A stretch of DNA of 36,300 nt from CAZAMP01 sp964486455. Its GTDB lineage: Bacteria > Eisenbacteria > RBG-16-71-46 > CAZAMP01. The notes under the pieces are model-generated. The model ran no database searches and was not told where the DNA came from. It was given only the letters and a program-made list of their open reading frames with translations. Positions 8,165-16,326 of the stretch are shown here, one piece after another. The stretch lies in NCBI GenBank assembly GCA_964486455.1, contig CAZAMP010000042.1:1-36300 (forward strand), read 5' to 3'. The translations under genes and the position numbers were made by a program. The number at the start of each line of letters is the position of its first letter. Within the stretch, counting starts at the first letter, position 1.

Positions 8165-8875
8165 ATGAGGGCGGTGGTCTTGGCCGGAGGGCGCGGGACG
8201 CGCCTCAGGCCGTACACGACCGTGTTTCCGAAACCCATGGTGCCCGTCGGTGAGAAGCCAATCCTGGAGATCATTTTGCGCCAGCTCGCGCGGGCCGGAT
8301 TCACCGATGTGTCGTTGTCGGTGGGCTATCTCTCAGAGCTGATCCGCGCCTACTTCGATCGCCCACGCGACGGGCTGGAAACGCTTTCCATCGACTACGT
8401 CTATGAGGACGAGCCGACCGGAACGGCGGGGGCACTCAAGCTCGTGGCGGATCTCAACGAGACGTTTCTGTTGATGAACGGCGACGTGCTCACGACGATG
8501 CCGCTCGAAACGCTCATCGACTATCATCGGCAGCAGGGAGCGACGCTCACCATCGCGACGCACGAGCGGGGCGTCAATATCGACCTCGGGATACTCGAGA
8601 CGAACGAGAGCGATCGGGTTACCGGCTACATCGAGAAACCGACGCTCAACTATCGTGTGAGCATGGGAGTCTATGTTCTGGAGCCACAGGCGGTCGAGGT
8701 CGTTCCGCAAGGGGCGTACTTCGATTTCCCGGACCTCGTCCACGCACTGCTTGACGCGGGGCATTCGGTCGCCGCGTATCCGTGCAAGGATTTCTGGCTG
8801 GACATCGGACGTCCCGAGGATTACGAGCGCGCGCAGCAGGAAATCGAAAACCGACGGGAGGCGTTCGGGCTGTGA
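8165..8875 (+). CDS. Sugar-1-phosphate nucleotidyltransferase
   Basis: A 236-residue enzyme that activates a sugar 1-phosphate to NDP-sugar. The N-terminal signature VVLAGGRGTRLRPYT with FPKPMVPVGEKP is the nucleotide-binding and catalytic loop; MNGDVL carries the metal-binding Asp; IEKP and a C-terminal WLDIGRPEDYERA are also typical. It lacks the C-terminal left-handed beta-helix of GlmU or RmlA-long forms. Sequence style is closest to the GCD1/mannose-1-phosphate guanylyltransferase group, but the sugar is not certain. The stop TGA overlaps the GTG start of the aminotransferase (GTGA), so the two are translationally coupled. Confidence 0.9.
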   Translation: MRAVVLAGGRGTRLRPYTTVFPKPMVPVGEKPILEIILRQLARAGFTDVSLSVGYLSELIRAYFDRPRDGLETLSIDYVYEDEPTGTAGALKLVADLNETFLLMNGDVLTTMPLETLIDYHRQQGATLTIATHERGVNIDLGILETNESDRVTGYIEKPTLNYRVSMGVYVLEPQAVEVVPQGAYFDFPDLVHALLDAGHSVAAYPCKDFWLDIGRPEDYERAQQEIENRREAFGL

Positions 8876-10014
8876 GCGAAATCCGAGTCCCTCTTTCGAT
8901 CCCGGACGTGGGTCAGAAAGAGATCAAAGCAGTCACCGCCGTTCTCAAACGGCGCTGGCTCACGATGGGGGAGGAAACGACCGCGTTCGAGTCCGAGTTC
9001 GCCGAGGCCGTCGGGGTCGAGAACGCCGTCGCGGTATCGAACTGCACAGTCGGTCTGCACCTCTCGCTTCTCGCGCTGGGCGTGGGGCCGGGGGACGAAC
9101 TGCTCGTGCCGTCATTGTCGTTCGTCGCTACAGCAAACGCCGCGCTCTATTGCGGAGCGACCCCGATCTTCTGCGATCTCTCCGGACTCGACGACCTGAA
9201 CATCTCAGCCGACGACATCGAGAAGAGGATCACGCCGGCGACAAAGGGCATCGTCGTCGTGCACTACGGTGGCTACCCGGCGGACATGACCAGGATCACG
9301 GAGATTGCGAAGGAGAAGAACCTCTTCGTCGTCGAGGACGCGGCCCAGGCCGCCGGCGCCGCGTGCGACGGGACGGCGTGCGGGGCATGGGGGGATGCGG
9401 CCTGTTTCAGCTTCTACTCCACGAAGAACGCCACGACGGGTGAAGGCGGAATGGTGACGACGAACCGCAAGGATGTCGCCGAGCGAGTGCGACTTCTGAG
9501 AAGCCACGCGATGACCGCCACGGTGCTGGAGCGGGACCGAGGCGAACGATTTGGATACGACGTCATCGATCTGGGATTCAACTACCGCATCGATGAGCTC
9601 CGAGCGGCCATGGGACGCGTTCAGCTTGCGAAGCTACCGGCGGCGAACGCGAGACGGCGGGAGATCACCGATCTGTATCGCGCAGAGCTGTCCGGTATCG
9701 CAGGATTGGGAGTGCCGTTTCGCGGAGCGCCGGGCGACTCGGCGCACCACCTCATGCCGGTGCTCGTGCCCGAGGGCGACGATCGGCGGCGCGTGGCCGA
9801 CGCGATGAGAAAGCGGGGCATCCAGACGTCGGTACACTACCGTCCCATTCATCTGATGAGTTACTACCGCGAACGTTTCGGAAGCGGCGAGGCGATGCTT
9901 CCGCTGACGGAAGAGGTTGCGGGGCGGGAACTCACGCTCCCGCTCTATGCAACGATGACGGACGATCAGGTTGGCGAAGTGTGTGACGCGCTTCTCGAGT
10001 CCGTCGAGTGGTAG
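8872..10014 (+). CDS. DegT/DnrJ/EryC1-family sugar aminotransferase
   Basis: A 380-residue PLP enzyme that transfers an amino group to a keto-sugar nucleotide. The PLP lysine is K185 in SFYSTKNATTGEGG; VEDAAQAAGA (about 154-163) supplies the cofactor-binding Asp; NYRIDELRAAMGRVQL is the conserved C-terminal helix. It starts with GTG 8872, overlapping the previous stop, and homology starts right away with the IRVPLSIPDVG segment. It completes a set of epimerase, nucleotidyltransferase and aminotransferase, which points to an amino-sugar in a surface glycan. Confidence 0.92.
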   Translation: MSEIRVPLSIPDVGQKEIKAVTAVLKRRWLTMGEETTAFESEFAEAVGVENAVAVSNCTVGLHLSLLALGVGPGDELLVPSLSFVATANAALYCGATPIFCDLSGLDDLNISADDIEKRITPATKGIVVVHYGGYPADMTRITEIAKEKNLFVVEDAAQAAGAACDGTACGAWGDAACFSFYSTKNATTGEGGMVTTNRKDVAERVRLLRSHAMTATVLERDRGERFGYDVIDLGFNYRIDELRAAMGRVQLAKLPAANARRREITDLYRAELSGIAGLGVPFRGAPGDSAHHLMPVLVPEGDDRRRVADAMRKRGIQTSVHYRPIHLMSYYRERFGSGEAMLPLTEEVAGRELTLPLYATMTDDQVGEVCDALLESVEW

Positions 10015-10020
10015 CCGGGA

Positions 10021-10341
10021 TCAGCCGCAGAAGGACTTTCCACAGCCGCAGGTCCCCGAGGCGTTCGGGTTCTTGACCTGAAAGCCCGATCCGCTCAGTC
10101 CGTCGACGAAGTCGACGGTGGAGCCCGTGAGGTGGTCGGCGCTCATCGGATCGACGAGGAGATCGAAGCCCTCTTGAGGGAGGACGTTGTCGCCCTCTCG
10201 CGTCTCGTCGAACTCGAAGCCGTACATGAATCCGGAACAACCGCCGCCTTCGACGTAGATCCGTAAGCCCTTTCCTTCCTGCTCTTCTCCCACCATGATC
10301 GCGTTGATCCTGTCGACGGCTTTCTCCGTCATTGTGATCAT
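10021..10341 (-). CDS. erpA: A-type iron-sulfur cluster carrier/insertion protein (ErpA/IscA family)
   Basis: A 106-residue HesB/IscA-domain protein that receives and delivers Fe-S clusters to apoproteins. The three conserved ligands are C35 (GGGCSGF), C98 and C100 (TCGCG); a further Cys is at 105. ATG 10341 is chosen (ITMTEKAVDRI is the normal beginning of the family); ATG 10332 is three codons in. The frame is open upstream to 10485 but that part looks non-coding. It is convergent with the aminotransferase with only six bases between. Several Fe-S enzymes (three radical SAM, two U32) lie within 14 kb, which may be coincidence. ErpA versus IscA cannot be told apart firmly. Confidence 0.85.
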   Translation of the reverse strand: MITMTEKAVDRINAIMVGEEQEGKGLRIYVEGGGCSGFMYGFEFDETREGDNVLPQEGFDLLVDPMSADHLTGSTVDFVDGLSGSGFQVKNPNASGTCGCGKSFCG

Positions 10342-10600
10342 CTTCCAAAGTCTCCCTGATACAGCGACGCCGGTGGTTCCGTCCCACCGGCGCGCTCGGT
10401 ATTCGGCAACTGACTGCGTGCGCGAAGCGCATGGCGGTCGACCATGACTTCTAGGATAATCGTCTTCGGACAAGAGTACGTTCACCCAAAAGCGCAGGTC
10501 AAGTGCCGCGAATGAGCGGTCAATGGCTCGATGATCAAGAACTCAGGCACGTTATCACATAGGGAGCGGTGTCGCTCAGAGCCCCGGCGAAAGGAGCGAG

Positions 10601-12151
10601 GTGCACAATCCTCTTCTCATCCATCCGCCGCCGTATCCGGTGAGGGACCCAGCCGCGTGGCGAAACGTCTCCGATATGATTCCGATGGGGCTGCTCTACG
10701 TCGCGGAAGCCTGCCGGGAACGCGGCTACTCGCCGATGATCGTGATGCTCGCCGAAGCGGCCCGACTCGTCGCGGACGTCGAGCGTGACGACTGGAGCGA
10801 GGCGTGCTGGTCGTCGCTCGTGGCGCGACTCCTCAGGGCAACGAAACCGCGCGCGGTCGGGATCGGGTGTCACTGGTCGTACCAGAACAGCGGCGCGCTA
10901 CGTACGGCCTCCTGGGTCAAAGCGATCGACCCGACGATCCACGTGACGCTCGGGGGCGTTCATGCGGGGGCGATGGCGGAGGAGTTCCTCGCTCACACGA
11001 AGGACGTTGATTCCGTCATCATCGGCGATGGGGAACGGGCGTACCCGGATTTGCTGGACGCGCTGGGCACTGGAAACGAATCAGCGACCGACGGCGCTCT
11101 AGTCCGCCGAGGTGACCGTATCAGTGGAACCGCCACCGCCGCACCGGCCGCCCCGTCCGATCTTCCACGTCTAAGTCTCGCGCCGGATCTGATCTGGCCG
11201 CCTGGGCGCGGGCGGATCATCGGCCTGCCGTTCGTGCGCGGCCGCTGCCCCATGCCGTGCACGTTTTGTTCGCTCAACAGCCAACGTCTCTATCCAAAGC
11301 AGCGGGCCGCAATGATCGATACGATCGCAGAGCAGCTGCCGGTCTTCATTGAGCGAGGGATCCCCCTCTATCTTCCTGAGAACATCGCGGGCCCGGCCCC
11401 GCTCGAGGCGCTCGCTGGGGCGCTCGAGGAGAGCGGCCGCGCGCGCGCGGTCTTCGCCGACCTGCATCCGGGCGTGGTGACCGGGCGTGTGCTGGACGCG
11501 CTCGCCCGTATTGCGGATAAGACGGAAAGTCTCCGCATCTGGATCGGCGTGGAGTCCGGGGCCGTGAGCGTGCGGGAGCGCGCGGGCCGACGGATCGCTA
11601 ACGGCGAGATACTCGGCGTTTTCGACCGTGTTCGCCGGGCGGGCATCACACGCGTGATGGCCTCGGTGATGGTCGGGCTGCCCGGTGAGCGTGAAGCGGA
11701 CGTCATGTCGACCGACCGGCTCATTGCCGAACTCAATGACCGAGGGATACTATCAAACGTGTTCCCCTGTGTTGCGTTTCCGGAGACGGCACTCTATCGG
11801 GAGCACGGGGCGTTCGGAATCCGTCTAAGGATGTGGGGGGTATCGGGCTTCGATCGTCTCTCGACGAGTTGGTTCGCGCCTATGGACGCCGGCGCGATCA
11901 GCTTCGACACGGAAACATTCGATGCACATGCGCGCGTGGAGGCCACGCTCAAGCTGCGACTTCGACAGCGTAACCGTCTCGGCTACCGGGTGACGCCGGA
12001 GCTATTCCGGATGATGGAGCACCTCCCCGACCTTCGCGTTGTGGGTGAGGCCGAGGCGATGACGGAGCGATTCGAGCACTACCTCGAGGGAGAGCGGTTC
12101 GGAGGACGGGTGCGGCCGACGCGATTCTGGAATCTCGAGGAGGAAGTATGA
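10601..12151 (+). CDS. B12-binding-domain radical SAM protein
   Basis: A 516-residue protein with an N-terminal cobalamin-binding-like Rossmann domain (about 1-160; VTLGGVHAGA and IIGDGERAYPDLL are typical, but there is no DxHxxG cobalamin ligand). The radical SAM barrel follows, with the [4Fe-4S] motif C216-x3-C220-x2-C223 (GRCPMPCTFC). The strand GVESGAVSVRERAGR and MVGLPGE are also standard for the class. It could catalyse a methylation, oxidation or rearrangement; the substrate is unknown. It starts at GTG 10601 after AAGGAGCG and ends in an ATGA overlap with the glycosyltransferase at 12148, so the two are probably co-translated and act on related substrates. Confidence 0.88.
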   Translation: MHNPLLIHPPPYPVRDPAAWRNVSDMIPMGLLYVAEACRERGYSPMIVMLAEAARLVADVERDDWSEACWSSLVARLLRATKPRAVGIGCHWSYQNSGALRTASWVKAIDPTIHVTLGGVHAGAMAEEFLAHTKDVDSVIIGDGERAYPDLLDALGTGNESATDGALVRRGDRISGTATAAPAAPSDLPRLSLAPDLIWPPGRGRIIGLPFVRGRCPMPCTFCSLNSQRLYPKQRAAMIDTIAEQLPVFIERGIPLYLPENIAGPAPLEALAGALEESGRARAVFADLHPGVVTGRVLDALARIADKTESLRIWIGVESGAVSVRERAGRRIANGEILGVFDRVRRAGITRVMASVMVGLPGEREADVMSTDRLIAELNDRGILSNVFPCVAFPETALYREHGAFGIRLRMWGVSGFDRLSTSWFAPMDAGAISFDTETFDAHARVEATLKLRLRQRNRLGYRVTPELFRMMEHLPDLRVVGEAEAMTERFEHYLEGERFGGRVRPTRFWNLEEEV

Positions 12152-13965
12152 CCGCGGCTGGATGGATGATGGGAAGTGGACGCGGCGTTCGTGAGCGAAC
12201 CGCGGCGGCGGCGGTGGCCGCGGCTGCGCGCGGATCTACGCTTTTGCTGGGTCTGCCGCTCGCTGGACTCGCGGAAGCGCTCTGGGAGCGCGTCCCGCGG
12301 CTCGACCATGCGATCGACGACGACATTGTGGAGCGGCACCACGGCCGCACCGCGGAAATCCTCGGTGTCGCCGACTACGTGCTTCACTCCGGTGATTGGT
12401 CGCCGGTGGGCGAATGGGAAACCGTCATTGTCGATCTCGACGGGCGATGGGGTGATCTTTCGGCTGATTCGCTTCGATGCCTTGTCGCGAGCGGTGGCCA
12501 GATTCTCTTGATCGGTCGTGACGGACGCCCCATCGACGGGCCGGGCCCTGGACGCTTCGCATCGGCGGCACATGCGCGCCGCGCCTTCGAGCGCCTGGCC
12601 GCCAAGGCCGGCGAGGCGAAGCTGGCGGACGTCGAGCGTTTCCTGCTTCGCTTGCAGATGCCCGGCGGCGGTGAAGGGAAGGTGCCCAGAGGTGATCGGG
12701 GAACGTGTCCGGTGACGGTGATCATCCCAACGGCCGGCTTCACGCCTTGGCTTTCCGAAGCGATCGAGAGCGTGATGCAGCAGACGCTTCCGCCCGATGC
12801 CGTGCTCGTTGTGTCGGATGGTGGGGGGGAGCGCGTCGCGGAGGCGGTTCACCCATTCGGCGACCGCGTTCGATTGCTGGAGCAACCACGAGCTGGTCAG
12901 GCGGCGGCGATGAACCGCGGGCTTGCGGAGGTCGGTACCGAGTTCGTCGCCTGCTTGGATGAAGATGATCTGTGGCTACCGCGGAAGCTCGAGCTTCAGT
13001 GGCGTGACCTGGCCGCCCATCCGCATGCCGCGTTCGGCGTGACCGATCACTACATCGTGGGGGAGCGCGGCGAACTGCTGGAATGGCGTCCGTTGGTGCA
13101 GTTCGATCCGGGTCAGGTCTTCCGACTCCTCCTGGGCGGCTCGTTCTTTCTCGGACCGACGGCGATGGTCAGGGCCGAGCACTATCGGTCGATGGGCGCC
13201 GAACCTTACCAGGCAGAGGCGATGCGAGCGGCGGATCACGCGATGTGGTTCTCGCTTGCCGATCGGGGTGAGGTTCGCGTTCTGCGGGCGGCACTGTCGG
13301 CCATCCGCCGCCACAGTGGCAACCGCGTCACGCCGGAGCGCGTACGATTGATGCGGGAGACCGCTCAGAGGACGTTACGGAGTGTGATTTCCGAATACCC
13401 GCTAGAGAAGTTCTATCCGGGTCTCGCGGCGGATGACGGGCCGAAAGAGCGCCCGGACGCGCGGGTGGAGGCGCTCATCGAGCGCGCCGGTCACCTGCTG
13501 CGCGTGGGGCTCGTCGAGGAGGCGCAGTCCGACGTGGAAGCTGCCATCGCGCTTCAGCCTGAGAGCGCAAAGGCGTGGCGCATGGAGGCCATCGTCCTGA
13601 CCGAGGCGGGGGAGCGAGACGCGGCTACCAACGCCTACGACCGGGCGGGCGAGCTGGGTGCGCCGGCGGGGGAGATCGCCTGCGGTCACGGGCTACTCGC
13701 CTTGTGGGCTCGGGACATGGAAGCCGCGTCGGACCATTTCAGGCAGGCCATCGCGACCGACCCGGGACTACTGATCGCGACCTACAATCTCGCCCTCATG
13801 GAGGTCGGGCAGGGAGAGAGGTCCGAGGCGCTCGAGCTCGCGAAAGCCCTCATGGCGGGCCGCCGGCCGAGAGGCTACCTCTTGAGCCCGGCTCCGCCGC
13901 TCGGCGGTATCGAGGCGGAGCTGATTCGGCTCAGGCGGGTGGAACGGGGGCTCAACGAGGAGTAA
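12148..13965 (+). CDS. Three-part protein: unknown N-terminal domain, GT2 glycosyltransferase, TPR repeats
   Basis: A 605-residue protein. Residues 1 to about 185 form a Rossmann-like domain that I do not recognise (GSTLLLGLPLAGLAEAL, ETVIVDLDGRWGDL, GGQILLIGRDG), resembling the shape of a degenerate methyltransferase. About 188-400 is a GT2 domain with VTVIIPTAGF, LVVSDGGG, GQAAAMNRGL and the metal motif CLDEDDLW. About 440-570 holds at least three TPR-like helical pairs (AIALQPESAKAW, AIATDPGLLIATYN). TPR-GT2 fusions often glycosylate proteins or peptides. It is coupled by ATGA to the B12 radical SAM gene upstream. It converges on the qhp-like operon with 19 bases between stops. Confidence 0.8.
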   Translation: MTAAGWMMGSGRGVRERTAAAAVAAAARGSTLLLGLPLAGLAEALWERVPRLDHAIDDDIVERHHGRTAEILGVADYVLHSGDWSPVGEWETVIVDLDGRWGDLSADSLRCLVASGGQILLIGRDGRPIDGPGPGRFASAAHARRAFERLAAKAGEAKLADVERFLLRLQMPGGGEGKVPRGDRGTCPVTVIIPTAGFTPWLSEAIESVMQQTLPPDAVLVVSDGGGERVAEAVHPFGDRVRLLEQPRAGQAAAMNRGLAEVGTEFVACLDEDDLWLPRKLELQWRDLAAHPHAAFGVTDHYIVGERGELLEWRPLVQFDPGQVFRLLLGGSFFLGPTAMVRAEHYRSMGAEPYQAEAMRAADHAMWFSLADRGEVRVLRAALSAIRRHSGNRVTPERVRLMRETAQRTLRSVISEYPLEKFYPGLAADDGPKERPDARVEALIERAGHLLRVGLVEEAQSDVEAAIALQPESAKAWRMEAIVLTEAGERDAATNAYDRAGELGAPAGEIACGHGLLALWARDMEAASDHFRQAIATDPGLLIATYNLALMEVGQGERSEALELAKALMAGRRPRGYLLSPAPPLGGIEAELIRLRRVERGLNEE

Positions 13966-13984
13966 CCAAGCGCGGCGTGACCTT

Positions 13985-15586
13985 TCACCGCTCCTGGCGA
14001 GCGGGGACTCTCCAGACCTCGCTGTCCCGCCCCAGGTTCCGCTTCGCCGCTTCTTCAGCCTCGCGAAACCTCGACTCCGGTGACATGGGCCGGGTCGTCA
14101 TGAAGAGCGGCACGACCGCGGCGAGAACCGAACGAGATAGGGGAGGGCCGGGCGCGATGCCCTGGCGAATGAGTTCACCCTCAAGGGCCACGGCGAGACG
14201 CGTCAACAGGTCCGTCCGCTCATCCTCGAAGCGGAAATCGAGCCCGTAATCCCGCGGCGAGGAGACGGTCAGGCCATCCGATTCGGCAAGCCGATAGACG
14301 GGATTGAAGGGATCATAGAAGCAAAGCCGTGACCCCGTGGAGACGGAAGCGGCGAGAAACGGAACCTCGTCTCGTATGATGCGCATGTTTTCGGCGACGT
14401 CCTCGGGCCGCGTCCAAGGCGTGAAGAGTATCAATCCGTGGCCTTTGAACATCTCGACGCTGTTCGGCCAGCGTTTCTGCATCACGGAGAGAAAGCGCGC
14501 GGCGCGAAGATTGTCGTCCACGCTGATCCCCTTGCCGAGGTGATCCAGCTCCGACTGAACGAAGCTCTCGAAACCGAGCTGTTGGAGGCGGATCCGGATG
14601 CCGAAAGCGACGGCCTTTTCGATAGTCCGCGCGATCCGTTCCTCGTCGCGCAGGAGTGCGGCCGGGTAGGTTCTCAACAGAAAGCCGTTTACAGGGATCT
14701 CTTCACTTTGAATCTCATCCAGCAGGGGCTCCATGAACCGGAACGGGGCCTCGCTCTGGATGCTGAACTCCGTCAGCTCGTAGCGAGCTTGGAGCCATTT
14801 CATCTGCTGGACGGCGCGGCGGGCCGTCTCGACGGCCGACGCGATCAGGTGATCCTGAAAGCGAAAGACACAAAACGCGCATCCACGCGTGTCCTTGACA
14901 TAGAGATTGAGCGCGCGGCGCGCCCGGGCCGTGAGACGCTGCGCGTCCAGGAACCGGTTGGGCGTTTCAGCGGGGAGCCTGTCGTAGTAGCGACCTGAAA
15001 ATGCGTCCCGCCGGAACTCGCATCCGAACTCCGGCACAACGCTCGCGAAACGCGTGTTCGAACCGGCAGTCCGCGGTGGCCCCAGATACCCCCAGTCGAG
15101 CGCGGGCGTGTACGGCTCGAGCTCCGATGAAAGATCCCAATCCGTGCTCTCTCCCGTGTGATCGATGGTTCCGTCCGGTTGACGGTAGAAGAGATTTGGG
15201 ATGCCTTGCGGCAGGTCGCCGTTGGAGAGCGCACGCAGGAAGCACCGCATCGCCAGGCGTCCGGGACCGCAGACCGCATAGTCAACCGGTGAGGTCATCA
15301 TCAGGGTCGCCGCGTTCGCGCCGCCGACCAGGAGAGGGACGTCCGGGCAGGCGCCCTTGATACGACCGATCGCCAGAACCGTGAACACGGAATCGAGTGC
15401 GACGAGCTCATAGCGCCGGTTTCGGATCCGGTCGATGAGCGCGTCGATCGCACCCACATGAACGACCGCCGCGTCAACCTCCAGGCCGGCATCACGGGCA
15501 TCGGAGAGCAGAAGACACATCCCGGTGTGCGGCGCGTTGTTCGGATGAGAGAGCTCGTACTGGAAGAAGCCGATTGGCCCGGTCAT
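13985..15586 (-). CDS. Atypical B12-type radical SAM protein, last gene of the qhp-like operon
   Basis: A 533-residue protein. Its N-terminal part (about 1-150) resembles a cobalamin-binding domain (PLLVGGANAATLMM, DYAVCGPGR) without a DxHxxG motif. The following barrel-like region has the layout of B12 radical SAM enzymes, but the expected three-cysteine motif is reduced to C-x2-C in KDTRGCAFCVFR. It may hold an atypical cluster or have lost SAM chemistry. The start ATG at 15586 overlaps the subtilisin stop (ATGA), and the reading frame upstream of it lies over that gene. No counterpart is part of the canonical qhp gene set as I know it. A role in an extra modification of the gamma peptide, or as a binding protein, is inference from position only. 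Confidence 0.75.
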   Translation of the reverse strand: MTGPIGFFQYELSHPNNAPHTGMCLLLSDARDAGLEVDAAVVHVGAIDALIDRIRNRRYELVALDSVFTVLAIGRIKGACPDVPLLVGGANAATLMMTSPVDYAVCGPGRLAMRCFLRALSNGDLPQGIPNLFYRQPDGTIDHTGESTDWDLSSELEPYTPALDWGYLGPPRTAGSNTRFASVVPEFGCEFRRDAFSGRYYDRLPAETPNRFLDAQRLTARARRALNLYVKDTRGCAFCVFRFQDHLIASAVETARRAVQQMKWLQARYELTEFSIQSEAPFRFMEPLLDEIQSEEIPVNGFLLRTYPAALLRDEERIARTIEKAVAFGIRIRLQQLGFESFVQSELDHLGKGISVDDNLRAARFLSVMQKRWPNSVEMFKGHGLILFTPWTRPEDVAENMRIIRDEVPFLAASVSTGSRLCFYDPFNPVYRLAESDGLTVSSPRDYGLDFRFEDERTDLLTRLAVALEGELIRQGIAPGPPLSRSVLAAVVPLFMTTRPMSPESRFREAEEAAKRNLGRDSEVWRVPARQER

Positions 15587-16326
15587 GGTCTCGATGCCTC
15601 CTGAGCGTTCGGACGGTGTCGAAACGCGTGGGCGCTCTCGCGAAGAAGCGGCAAGAGATTCTGAAGTGTCATGAGGCGATTGCCTTCGACGGCGCGGCAG
15701 GCGAGCGCGGCGATCCGCGGCGCGGCGAAGCTGGGGCCGGCGAAGTTCATCGATTCGGGCCGATCGGGGATCGGGCGAGGAAACGGCGCCGCGGCGAAAT
15801 CGATACCCGCGCGGGCGGACTCCACGTAGGCCCAACCCGTGAGCGATGGGTCGGCTTCGACTCCGATGACGCCGTCCTGATCGGCGGGCCAGCTTCGGGA
15901 GCCGTCCGGACGCGCGGCGGCCACCATCAAGGCACCTTGGTCGATGAGCCTCCTCGCGGCGCGCTCGAGGGGAACGCGAGCCTCTTCATCCGTGGAGCCG
16001 AGGGAGAGACAGACGACCTGGACGTTCATCCCGGCCAGACGATCCAGCGCCGCCACCAGAGCGGGGGATCTTCCCGCAAGCGAGGCGTCGAGGACGCGGG
16101 CGGCGAGGATGTCGGCCTCGGGGGCGATCCAGCGCACCACACCTGCGCACGCCGTGCCGTGGCCGTGTCTGTCGGACCAGTCGGTGCTGAACCGGGGGAT
16201 ATCTCCGGCGATGTCGACGCCGAATCCGTCGATCACCCGACCGACATGAGGATGATCGGGTGAGATTCCGGTGTCGACGATCGCGATGCGGCTGCCGCGC
16301 CCGGTGAGGGTGGTGAGGTCGATCAT
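15583..16326 (-). CDS. qhpE: Minimal subtilisin-like (S8) protease, QhpE-like leader peptidase
   Basis: A 247-residue S8 peptidase with the triad D18 (IAIVDTG), H56 (RHGHGTACAG) and S199 (AGPSFAAP). It has no signal peptide and no prodomain, so it should act in the cytoplasm. The usual oxyanion Asn (AAGN) is replaced by the sequence VAAARPDGS. In Paracoccus, QhpE is an unusual cytoplasmic subtilisin that removes the leader of the gamma subunit after crosslinking; position and form fit that role here. Both ends are 4-base overlaps: its ATG with the ABC exporter stop and its TGA with the radical SAM start. Assignment as QhpE rests on context as much as on sequence. Confidence 0.82.
   Translation of the reverse strand: MIDLTTLTGRGSRIAIVDTGISPDHPHVGRVIDGFGVDIAGDIPRFSTDWSDRHGHGTACAGVVRWIAPEADILAARVLDASLAGRSPALVAALDRLAGMNVQVVCLSLGSTDEEARVPLERAARRLIDQGALMVAAARPDGSRSWPADQDGVIGVEADPSLTGWAYVESARAGIDFAAAPFPRPIPDRPESMNFAGPSFAAPRIAALACRAVEGNRLMTLQNLLPLLRESAHAFRHRPNAQEASRP

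Noticed and set aside
10342..10485. N-terminal extension of the ErpA/IscA-type protein
   Set aside because: The extension has no similarity to the family, and ATG 10341 fits the normal start.
15574..16263. Open frame of 229 codons on the plus strand
   Set aside because: It is antisense to the S8 protease whose catalytic triad is intact; no domain is visible in it.
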